This document shows, one piece after another, positions 11,839 to 18,359 of a stretch of DNA of 18,359 nt. This DNA is from an uncultured bacterium. Its GTDB lineage: Bacteria > Muiribacteriota > Ozemobacteria > Ozemobacterales > Ozemobacteraceae. The notes beneath the pieces were generated by a model. The model had not been told where the DNA came from and did not search any database. It worked only from the letters and a program-made list of their open reading frames with translations. Position 1 is the stretch's first letter; every line of letters starts with the position of its first letter. The position numbers and the translations under genes are program-made. The stretch spans positions 1-18,359 of the forward strand of contig CALEDQ010000007.1 in the NCBI GenBank assembly GCA_937949615.1, read 5' to 3'.

Positions 11839-12501
11839 TTGCCGACAGAACTGCGACAGCCTGAGACGCCGCGCAAAGGCGTTGCGATGGTCATGGTGAT
11901 CGGCCTGGTTGCGATCATGATGCCGGTCATTTTCATGCTGTCAAGAATCGGCGGTTCGCAGACGCAGCTCGCGATCAAGTATCACGAAAATCTTGTCGCC
12001 GAAACCGTGGCGTTTTCGGGCAGCAATGCCGGGTTGTCACGGCTGCAGGGTAACATCAGAGGCTACCAGGACCTGCCCGACGAAACTTCCGGCGAAGACA
12101 AGTTTTCTCTCAATCTGCGGCCGACCGGGGCCGGCTTTTTTGGTCAGACCCTGTATTTTCTGTTGACCAGAGCAAAAATCAAAACCCACAATTACATCAT
12201 GATGGCAGAAGCAGAGCAGTTCAAGCCCGAGCCTGCGCCCCCGGTTCTCGTCATTTCGCGCGATTACTGGAACACCGTCGAGCCTTACGAGATCAGTCTG
12301 ATGGCCGACGTGCTCAGCATGCAGAACTACCGCGGCATGGAACTGCTGCGCCTGGAAGAGACCCGCACCTTTGAACGCAAATCGACTGAACCACAGTATA
12401 AAAGTGAGATGAGCGGCAAGAAGTCGAGTCTGCCGACAGCCCTGCAGACCGACTGGGATTCGATAGTGACGACCCTTGTTAGTGAAAAGCTTTCGGAGTA
12501 A
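11839..12501 (+). CDS. PilX/GspK-like minor pilin
   Basis: A 220-residue protein if started at TTG 11839, which has AGGAGA (11827-11832) at ideal spacing. An in-frame ATG at 11812 would add nine residues but has no Shine-Dalgarno, so it is less favoured. Its N-terminus (TPRKG, then VAMVMVIGLVAIMMPVIFML) is a prepilin-like leader plus helix without the Glu at position 5, as in GspK and PilX proteins. The rest (about 40-220) has no clear motif and is rich in charged residues. Its position after PilV- and PilW-like genes matches minor-pilin clusters. As in GspK, lack of Glu5 would place it at the very tip. The exact family is uncertain. Confidence 0.68.
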   Translation: MPTELRQPETPRKGVAMVMVIGLVAIMMPVIFMLSRIGGSQTQLAIKYHENLVAETVAFSGSNAGLSRLQGNIRGYQDLPDETSGEDKFSLNLRPTGAGFFGQTLYFLLTRAKIKTHNYIMMAEAEQFKPEPAPPVLVISRDYWNTVEPYEISLMADVLSMQNYRGMELLRLEETRTFERKSTEPQYKSEMSGKKSSLPTALQTDWDSIVTTLVSEKLSE

Positions 12502-12534
12502 ACTGTCTTTAAACGTATCGATAAGGAGAGGCGT

Positions 12535-13218
12535 ATGAAAAAACTGTTTCTGTTTCTGATTCTCGCCCTGTCTCTGCCAATGACCAGCCAGCCGGTCATT
12601 GCTGACGACGAAAACCCGGATCTTGAAAAAGAGGTCACGGTTGCCGTCGACGAAATCAAACTGCGGCCAGCCCTCGAAATCGAGCAGGCAGTCATGGAAT
12701 ACATGCTCGCCTTCGAAGCTTACCAGTCTTCCCGCAAGTCAACCGACCCCGAAGTTCGCGGCAAAATGGTGCAGTACATGAAGCAGTATCGCGAAGCCTA
12801 TGCCCGCTTTCTCGATATGATGCGTGAAGATAAACTTTATGAACCGCAGAAACCCAAAAACCCAGCCGGCAGATACAACCGCAAGCATGAAAAACAGAAG
12901 GGCTACAAGCGCCAGTGGGCTTCGACAGCGGCCAAAAAAACCAGAGAAAAAGTAAAAAAACTCGTAGAATCAGGCGCCAGCCCCGAAACTATTCGCGCCG
13001 CCATCAAAGAAAGCCTGCCGGTCGCCCCGATGTCGGTTGATCCGATCGACGCCGCCAGCCTCGGCCAGTCGCCTGTGGGCGTCGGTGCCGGAGTCGATGG
13101 TTCACGCCAGGATGGTGATGAAGACGCAGCATCCGGTAAAGCCGGTTCAAATATCGGTGGCACCATTCCCAGCAAACCGCCGACCGGTGGCCATTATCCC
13201 CACCACCCTAAGCATTAA
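12535..13218 (+). CDS. Exported basic protein of unknown function
   Basis: A 227-residue protein with a clear signal peptide (MKKLFLFLILALSLPMTSQP) and likely cleavage after VIA at residue 23. The mature part begins acidic, then has a helical segment with many Tyr and Met (AVMEYMLAFEAYQSS, about 51-65, to about 100). A strongly basic stretch follows (about 110-145, GRYNRKHEKQKGYKRQW and KKTREKVKKL), and the end is a low-complexity Gly/Ser/Pro tail closing in GGHYPHHPKH. No domain is recognised. AAGGAG at 12523-12528 supports the start. It lies between the minor pilins and the cyclase in the same operon, so a periplasmic or surface role with the pilus is a reasonable guess. The His-rich end might bind metal. 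Confidence 0.65.
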   Translation: MKKLFLFLILALSLPMTSQPVIADDENPDLEKEVTVAVDEIKLRPALEIEQAVMEYMLAFEAYQSSRKSTDPEVRGKMVQYMKQYREAYARFLDMMREDKLYEPQKPKNPAGRYNRKHEKQKGYKRQWASTAAKKTREKVKKLVESGASPETIRAAIKESLPVAPMSVDPIDAASLGQSPVGVGAGVDGSRQDGDEDAASGKAGSNIGGTIPSKPPTGGHYPHHPKH

Positions 13219-13225
13219 TTAAAAA

Positions 13226-15319
13226 TTGTCCAGACATCTGAAAAAACGAGGCAGAGTCGCAGCAAATCTGGTTTTTACCGGAGTGTTGCTGCTCTGTCTC
13301 TTTTTCTTTCAGGGCCTTTTTGCCAGCCTCGATACCTGGCTGACCGATTTCTGGCTGGCGGCCCGTCTGAAAATCAACAGTTCAGCGGCCGGCAGTCTGG
13401 CTTTTCTCCGCCGCTTCACTCCGGTACAGCCGGTTAACCCTGAAATCACAGTAATCCTCATCGACGACCGTTCGATTCTCGGAATTCAGGGCCTTTTCCA
13501 GGGCAATCGCGAAGTCTATGCCGAAGCGCTGAATCAGCTTAACCGGCACAATCCGAAGGCGGTCGGCCTCGACGTGTTCTTCGCCGCTGCCAGCGATGAA
13601 ACGCCTGAAATTGACGAAGAGTTTGTCGAGGCAGCCAAAGCTTCCGGAAAAGTCGTCGTCAGAGCTTTTCGCCGCGATGATCGACGCATGACGCCGCCAT
13701 TTCCGGCACTGGCCCGCGCAACGGTCGCGGCACCGAGCTATTTCAAGCAGTTCCGTGATGAAGCGATCCGGGCGGTGTCGGTGGCCTTCACCAACGAACG
13801 CGAAGAAACGGTTCTTTCCTTTCAGAGCGAAATCATGCGGCTGTTTTACGGTCTGCAGCCCGACCAGGTCGAGACCGCCGGCAACGAGCTGATTTTCAAG
13901 CTGCCGACAGGCGAACTGCGCGTTCCATTGCTGAACGGCGAGTATATGCTGCTCAACTACGACATTCCCGGCCGCAGTTTCCGCACCTTTTCCTTTTATG
14001 ACCTCTATCACGGCAATATCCCCGCCGAGGCCCTCAAAGACAGAATTGTCCTCATCGGCGCCGCCAGCTCGATGACCGAAGAAAAGCTCTACACGCCGGT
14101 CAGCGGCAACGAGTTCTCGCCGTTCATGAACGCGGTGGCGATCCGCAATCTGCTCGGGCGCAGCTGGCTGGTGCCGGCGCCCGCCTGGCCCGGTCTGGTG
14201 CTGGCGGCAGCGCTGGCTCTGGCCATGATGTTTCTGCTGCTCAACCATCTGCAGCTGTTTGGCTCGCTCTTTCTGACCTCGGCGACCATCGCGGTGCTGT
14301 TGAGCTATTCCTTCATTTCGCTGACCCTCTATGGGAAACCCGCCGACGTGTCAGCGGCCATTCTCGCCGCGGCAGCTTCGTTCATGTTCTCGATCGGCCA
14401 TCGCTATTATCTTGAACTTTCAGAAAAAATGCGCATCAAGACCGCTTTTCAGCATTATGTTACCGCTTCGGTCGTCAATGAAATTCTCAAAAACCCGGCC
14501 AAACTCAATCTGCACGGCGAAGAACGCAATCTGACGATTTTCTTTTCCGATATCGAAGGCTTTACGGCCCTTTCTGAAGGCATGTCACCGCTCGATGTGG
14601 TCAGCCTGCTCAACGAGTATCTGACAGCGATGACCGATATCATCTTCAAGTTCGACGGGCTTCTCGACAAGTATGAAGGTGACGCGATCATGGCGGTTTT
14701 CGGGGCACCGGTCGACCAGAAGGATCACGCAATCAGGGCCTGCCGCTGCGCTCTTGAGAACCAGCGCGCGCTGAAAAAACTGCGTGAAAAGTGGAGACAG
14801 GAAGGCAAGCCAGAAATCAGAGCCAGAATTGGCATCAACACCGGTATTGTCGTCGTCGGCAACATGGGTTCGACGATGCGTTTCGATTATACGGTTATCG
14901 GCGACAATGTCAATCTCGCTGCCCGCCTGGAAACCGGCAACAAGCTGTTCAGCACCGAGATTCTCGTCAGCGAGGAAACTGCGACGCTTGCCGAATCGGT
15001 GATCATTTCACGCTGTCTCGCCAAATTGAAAGTTGCCGGCAAAACCAATCTGGTCAATGTTTATGAAGTTCTCGCCGACCGCAACGACCCTGATCGTTCA
15101 GCTCTGGCGCATGCCGAGCGGGCCCGCGACGTTTACCACGCCGCTTCGGTCGAGCTGCAGAACCGTAATTTCCCGGCTGCCGAGCAGATTCTTCAGGCAT
15201 ATCTGGCCGAGAACCCTGGCGATCACCCGGCAAAGGCACTGCACAGCAAGGTTAAGGGCTTCATGATCGTGCCCCCGCCCCCGGGCTGGGAAAACATCGT
15301 CACCCAGGATATCAAGTAG
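13226..15319 (+). CDS. CHASE2-domain class III adenylate cyclase
   Basis: A 697-residue membrane receptor that would make cAMP from ATP. One membrane helix (about 16-33) is followed by an extracytoplasmic CHASE2 sensor (about 40-315; PEITVILIDDRSI, AVGLDVFF and the ALKDRIVLIGAAS..TEEKLYTPVSG region), then three helices (about 321-340, 345-366, 374-396) and a cytoplasmic cyclase domain (about 430-610). Catalytic residues are complete: metal-binding D442 (FFSDIEGFT) and D486 (DKYEGDAIM), purine-binding K482, and N563 and R567 (GDNVNLAARLE). The partner of K482 is T556, the Lys-Thr pair of class IIIb cyclases. A short helical, TPR-like tail follows. The start is TTG with no visible Shine-Dalgarno, 7 bases after the previous gene, so translation is probably coupled; the start is the weakest part of the call. 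Confidence 0.9.
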   Translation: MSRHLKKRGRVAANLVFTGVLLLCLFFFQGLFASLDTWLTDFWLAARLKINSSAAGSLAFLRRFTPVQPVNPEITVILIDDRSILGIQGLFQGNREVYAEALNQLNRHNPKAVGLDVFFAAASDETPEIDEEFVEAAKASGKVVVRAFRRDDRRMTPPFPALARATVAAPSYFKQFRDEAIRAVSVAFTNEREETVLSFQSEIMRLFYGLQPDQVETAGNELIFKLPTGELRVPLLNGEYMLLNYDIPGRSFRTFSFYDLYHGNIPAEALKDRIVLIGAASSMTEEKLYTPVSGNEFSPFMNAVAIRNLLGRSWLVPAPAWPGLVLAAALALAMMFLLLNHLQLFGSLFLTSATIAVLLSYSFISLTLYGKPADVSAAILAAAASFMFSIGHRYYLELSEKMRIKTAFQHYVTASVVNEILKNPAKLNLHGEERNLTIFFSDIEGFTALSEGMSPLDVVSLLNEYLTAMTDIIFKFDGLLDKYEGDAIMAVFGAPVDQKDHAIRACRCALENQRALKKLREKWRQEGKPEIRARIGINTGIVVVGNMGSTMRFDYTVIGDNVNLAARLETGNKLFSTEILVSEETATLAESVIISRCLAKLKVAGKTNLVNVYEVLADRNDPDRSALAHAERARDVYHAASVELQNRNFPAAEQILQAYLAENPGDHPAKALHSKVKGFMIVPPPPGWENIVTQDIK

Positions 15320-15322
15320 CCC

Positions 15323-17488
15323 CTATTTCTCAGGCAGCCACTTTTTAACGGTTGCGAGAAAGTCTGGCATGTTGAATGGTTTACTGATGAAATCCTGCAT
15401 ACCCATTTCGAAACAGGTTTCTCTTGTCTTGGAAAAAGCATCGGCAGTTATTACCACCACCGGAACCGAGTAACAGAAACCTTCTCTGATATTGCGTTGA
15501 ATCAGGCTGTAGGTTTCGAAACCGTCGAGCATCGGCATGTGCAGATCGAGCAGCACGAGATCGTATTTTTTGCGCTTCAGGGCAAGAATGATCTCGTGGC
15601 CATTTTCGGCAAAATCGACGCGGGCGCTGATTTTTGCCAGCATTGCCTGAACCACGAGAAAATTGGTGCTGTTGTCGTCGCCAAGCAGAACCTGCCAGTT
15701 CTCACGCCGGGGTTCGGTTTCGTCGGGCTGTTCGAGCTTGATCTCGGGTCTGATTTCGGGTCTGATTTCGACAGTGCCGGTGTCGACTGGAGTTTCTACG
15801 GGCTGTTCGACCGCAGAATCAGGTTTAACCTTTTCGACGGCAAACGGAATACTGAACCAGAAATTGGTTCCTTTGCCAAAGGTGCTGATGACGCCAATAT
15901 CGCCACCCATCAGATGTGCAAGTTTGCTGCAGATAGAAAGTCCCAGGCCAGTGCCCCCGTAAACTCTTGTCGTGGAAGCATCGAGTTGCGAAAAGCTCTG
16001 AAACAGGAACGGAAGCTTTTCTTCAGGAATGCCGATTCCCGTATCGATAACTTCAAACAGCAGGTTGTTCTTTCCGTGAAGCACGCCATTATTAGAAATC
16101 TTCAGGCGTATGGAACCGCTGGCAGTGAATTTGATCGCGTTGTCGAGCAGGTTGATGAGAATCTGACGCACTCTGATCGAATCACCGAAAACCCGCGTCG
16201 GGCAGCCGGCAAAAATATCGTTTTTAAATTCGAGTCCTTTGCTCACGGCTTTGAAGCGCATCTGACTGCAGACTTCTTCGACGGCAGCGAGCAGGTCGAA
16301 TGACAGGTTTTCGATGGCCATTTTCCCCGATTCGATTTTGGAAAAATCGAGAACGTCGCTGAGCAGCGTCAGCAGGCTCTGGCCGCTCTGCCTGATGATT
16401 TCGGCATATTTTTTCTGTTCATCGTCAAGATTGGTGAGGTTGAGCAGTTCGGTCATGCCGATTATGCCGTTGAGTGGCGTTCGAATCTCATGGCTCATGT
16501 TGGCAAGGAAGAAGCTTTTCGCCTCATTGGCGGCATCAGCGGCTTTTCTGGCATTTATCAGCTCCCGTTCAGCCTTAACTTTTTCGGAAACATCTGAAAA
16601 GAAGCCGACGACGCAGGGTGAATTGTCGATGTTGAGCACGGTGGTAAAGAGATCTGAATAAAAGACGGTACCGTCGGCCTTGAGGCAGGGAATCTGGCTG
16701 ACCATGCTTCTATGGCTCGATGCATTTTTTTGAAACAGTTCGAGAGTTTTGTCTACGAGCTCCTGCGGGTGAATGTTTCTGATCGGAACGCCTTTCAGAT
16801 GGCCCATTTCATAGCCGAAAAGCTCATGCGCCGCCGGGTTGGCTTCGAGGATCGTCGGGTTCTCGATGCTGGCGACGATGATTCCCTGCCCGGTGCCTTC
16901 GAAGAGGGCCCGATAGCGCAGTTCGGAACGGGCAATTCGGTTTTTATCTTCTTCTGCAGCGTAAAGCAGTTCAAACAGGGCCTGTTCGATCTTGCCTTTG
17001 TGATACTCGTAAACTCCGGCAATAATCAAAATCAGCAGGTAAACGCCATAAAAGCGCAAGAGAAACTGGTAGCTGTAATGATAGAAAAAGCCCGGCGCAT
17101 ACCAGTCATAGAGAATAGCGAGAACGGTCATCAGCAGATACACGCCGCCGATTCGCCCCCCGATCTGAAAACCGGTCAGGAAAAACGTTATCAGCGGGAT
17201 TACCAGGCTCCAGAGAATACCCAGCCCATCGATTCCGCCTGAAATAAAGAGATAATAGAAGAAAAGCGAGGTTGAAACAGCCGAGAAGTTACTGGGAAAT
17301 GTGCTCTCTGGCTTATGAAAAGCCACATACCAGGCGACCAGATAAAGAATCGCCATCGAAAAGTCGATGAACGCAAGTGGAAGCTTGCCGATCCTTGCAC
17401 ACTCGAAGCCAAAAACAATTCCGGAAAAAATTGCAACCGGCGCGGCCAGCAGCACAACTTTTCGCCTGAGGTTATTCTGACTGATCAT
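15323..17488 (-). CDS. Hybrid sensor histidine kinase (membrane, PAS, HisKA, HATPase, receiver)
   Basis: A 721-residue protein. Residues 1-160 hold about six membrane helices with almost no periplasmic domain. A helical linker is followed by a PAS domain (about 190-305, LFEGTGQGIIVAS...FGYEMGHLKGVP). HisKA has phospho-accepting H333 in NMSHEIRTPLNG. The ATPase shows the N box (DNAIKF, 449-454), G1 (DTGIGIP, 482-488) and G2 (GGTGLGLS, 511-518). A Pro/Glu-rich linker (about 551-596) leads to a receiver domain with acidic pocket D604-D605, phospho-acceptor D648, T681 and K703. All key residues are present, so it should autophosphorylate and pass phosphate to its own receiver. No Hpt or output partner is nearby. 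CGGAGA sits close before ATG 17488. It converges on the cyclase gene with only 3 bases between the stops. Confidence 0.93.
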   Translation of the reverse strand: MISQNNLRRKVVLLAAPVAIFSGIVFGFECARIGKLPLAFIDFSMAILYLVAWYVAFHKPESTFPSNFSAVSTSLFFYYLFISGGIDGLGILWSLVIPLITFFLTGFQIGGRIGGVYLLMTVLAILYDWYAPGFFYHYSYQFLLRFYGVYLLILIIAGVYEYHKGKIEQALFELLYAAEEDKNRIARSELRYRALFEGTGQGIIVASIENPTILEANPAAHELFGYEMGHLKGVPIRNIHPQELVDKTLELFQKNASSHRSMVSQIPCLKADGTVFYSDLFTTVLNIDNSPCVVGFFSDVSEKVKAERELINARKAADAANEAKSFFLANMSHEIRTPLNGIIGMTELLNLTNLDDEQKKYAEIIRQSGQSLLTLLSDVLDFSKIESGKMAIENLSFDLLAAVEEVCSQMRFKAVSKGLEFKNDIFAGCPTRVFGDSIRVRQILINLLDNAIKFTASGSIRLKISNNGVLHGKNNLLFEVIDTGIGIPEEKLPFLFQSFSQLDASTTRVYGGTGLGLSICSKLAHLMGGDIGVISTFGKGTNFWFSIPFAVEKVKPDSAVEQPVETPVDTGTVEIRPEIRPEIKLEQPDETEPRRENWQVLLGDDNSTNFLVVQAMLAKISARVDFAENGHEIILALKRKKYDLVLLDLHMPMLDGFETYSLIQRNIREGFCYSVPVVVITADAFSKTRETCFEMGMQDFISKPFNMPDFLATVKKWLPEK
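15737..15772 (-). repeat. 12-base tandem repeat in the kinase-receiver linker
   Basis: Three 12-base units, two of them nearly identical (TCTGATTTCGGG on the plus strand), encode the EIRPEIRPEIKLE stretch (residues 574-586) between the ATPase and receiver domains. Change in copy number would alter linker length by four residues without a frameshift. Confidence 0.7.
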
Positions 17489-17606
17489 TTCTCCGTTGAG
17501 CTTTTCCGTAGATCCTGCCCCCAGTCTGTTTTATTTTATTTATGTATCAGATTAAGAATAACATACCCGTGCCCCGCAAACCACCTTTTTGCTTACCTAT
17601 TTTAAA
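17489..17606. other. Intergenic stretch upstream of the histidine kinase
   Basis: No gene or convincing promoter is visible. On the minus strand there are only weak -10-like AT stretches about 40-60 bases before the kinase start. GATCATTTCTCCGT at 17484-17497, covering the kinase start codon and Shine-Dalgarno, recurs exactly at 17609-17622 at the edge of the repeat array. Confidence 0.4.
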
Positions 17607-17831
17607 GCGATCATTTCTCCGTCGAAAAATATCAGGCAGTTTGAAACCATCTTTAAAATCGAGGCAGCTTCAACCCAGCAGAAGGTGTTCTTTTGCTCCC
17701 CTCGCACCAGTTAGCTTGAAGAACGGTCGCCCCTGATTGAAACTGGCCGTTTACAGGCCTGCTGTTAATTGTTGCTTGATTTATCGAAGAAAATTGCTAA
17801 TTAGAGCATTTTTGTAAAGCGAGGGCGACCG
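17607..17831. repeat. Complex tandem repeat, copy 1
   Basis: About 225 bases without coding potential. Order of parts: TTCTCCGTCGAAA (17615), a CAGTTTGAA.CCATCTTTAAA block, GAGGCAGCTTC, AGCAGAAGGTGTTCTTTTGC (17677-17696), CTCGCACCAG, CGGTCGCCC (17724-17732), GATTGAAACTGGCCGT and on to 17761, then an AT-rich stretch closing with GGGCGACCG (17823-17831). The last element is the exact complement of CGGTCGCCC, so the unit can fold back on itself over a 90-base loop. Confidence 0.75.
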
Positions 17832-18104
17832 ACTTCTCCGTCGAAATATCCAACAGTTTGAAGCCATCTTTAAAATCGAGGCAGCTTCGGTCTAGCAGAA
17901 GGTGTTCTTTTGCTCCAGCGATTCGGCTGCGCCTCACAAGCTTACGCAAAAGAATCACCTTCTGCTCCCCTCGCACCAGTTCGCTTGAAGAACGGTCGCC
18001 ACCTGATTGAAACTGGCCGTTTACAGGCCTGCCGTTGTCCGTTGATTGGATCTACTGCTGTTGATGTGCGAAGTAGTGCATTGTTGTAAATGCGAAGGCG
18101 ACTG
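17832..18104. repeat. Complex tandem repeat, copy 2
   Basis: The same order of parts as copy 1, about 270 bases, with only a few changes in the shared blocks (three differences over 68 bases from CCCTCGCACCAG onward). It has about 52 extra bases (17917-17968) forming one arm of a hairpin. CGGTCGCC (17993-18000) pairs with GGCGACTG (18097-18104), with one G-T wobble in place of the perfect pair in copy 1. Confidence 0.75.
17894..17966. repeat. Long inverted repeat inside copy 2
   Basis: AGCAGAAGGTGTTCTTTTGC (17894-17913) is the reverse complement of 17946-17966 apart from one extra base, with a 32-base loop. In copy 1 the loop and right arm are missing, exactly between two TGCTCC direct repeats, as expected for hairpin-stimulated deletion. 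Confidence 0.75.
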
Positions 18105-18321
18105 ACTTTGGCCATAGATGAACACGGATTGACACAAATAATGGATTGAAGCTCTGGCAGCGATCCGACGCCAATTGAGAAGGCTCTAACGGATTGAAAC
18201 TGGCCGTTTACGGGCCTGCCCGTTAATTAGTTGTTTTTTTTGAAAACGAAGGCGACCGACTTTGGCCACGGATGAAAACGGATTGACACAGATAATGTAT
18301 TGAGTCTGGCAGCGATCCGAC
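18094..18321. repeat. Degenerate third repeat copy and a 75-base direct duplication
   Basis: A block at 18094-18169 (GAAGGCGACTGACTTTGGCC to CGATCCGAC) recurs at 18248-18321 with few changes; both include an ACGGATTGACACA-type segment. Between them the GATTGAAACTGGCCGTTTAC part of the array appears a third time (18192-18218). The array continues towards the window edge. No gene is seen from 17489 to 18359. Confidence 0.7.
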
Positions 18322-18359
18322 TTAGCGACAGGATGTCGCGTATGCATTTTGGCCTGAGG

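Noticed and set aside
13382..14248. A 288-codon minus-strand frame opposite the CHASE2 cyclase
   Set aside because: Low-complexity product, and the opposite strand encodes a well-supported CHASE2 domain.
15497..16303. A 268-codon plus-strand frame opposite the histidine kinase
   Set aside because: Every kinase and receiver motif lies on the minus strand; this frame has no Shine-Dalgarno and no recognisable domain.
17735..18218. Three copies of GATTGAAACTGGCCGT-type sequence, recalling the GATTGAAAC end of many CRISPR repeats
   Set aside because: The copies are 270 and 187 bases apart, lie inside larger homologous units and have no unique spacers of regular length; no cas gene is present.

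Overview
The window reads as chromosome from an anaerobic, fermentative or syntrophic bacterium. The strongest sign is hydG, an [FeFe]-hydrogenase maturase, next to its usual small partner of the TM1266 family. A deeply branching Gram-negative lineage, possibly one like Candidatus Riflebacteria, would fit the prepilin operon and the CHASE2 cyclase. That placement is only a guess: no marker gene is present.

Layout. (1) Positions 1 to about 3,500 are an AT-rich accessory island. It opens with the 3' tail of a group II intron, then holds a complete BrnT/BrnA toxin-antitoxin pair with its own promoter and dyad, an orphaned antitoxin followed by a broken ParE-like toxin, and an RHH antitoxin/PIN toxin pair whose promoter overlaps a clear palindrome. 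After these come a small membrane protein and a candidate HEPN plus LOTUS RNA-binding protein. Related short repeats (1130-1184, 1994-2028, 3404-3490) lie at the module boundaries, so the island looks assembled from cassettes. (2) 3,545-6,528: an exported M1-like gluzincin, an exported SUMF1-fold protein lacking one catalytic cysteine of true formylglycine-generating enzymes, and a YkvA/DUF1232 membrane protein. (3) 6,582-8,737: a promoter with a Rex-like dyad drives the TM1266-like regulator, hydG (with an altered C-terminal cluster motif) and a small overlapping gene. (4) 8,762-9,113, minus strand: a guanidinium exporter of the Gdx/SugE type. (5) 9,241-15,319: a tightly packed operon of a membrane-anchored TPR protein, three prepilin-like proteins, an exported basic protein and a CHASE2 class III adenylate cyclase. 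(6) 15,323-17,488, minus strand: a hybrid sensor histidine kinase ending 3 bases from the cyclase. (7) 17,489-18,359 has no gene and holds a decayed tandem array of complex repeats that runs towards the right edge.

How the genes work together. The TA pairs probably stabilise the island and regulate themselves through operators over their own promoters. TM1266-like protein and HydG belong to assembly of the hydrogenase H-cluster; HydE, HydF and the hydrogenase are not in the window. The prepilin operon probably supplies minor pilins of a type IV pilus or type II secretion-like machine whose motor and secretin lie elsewhere, and its last gene would make cAMP in response to an extracytoplasmic signal.
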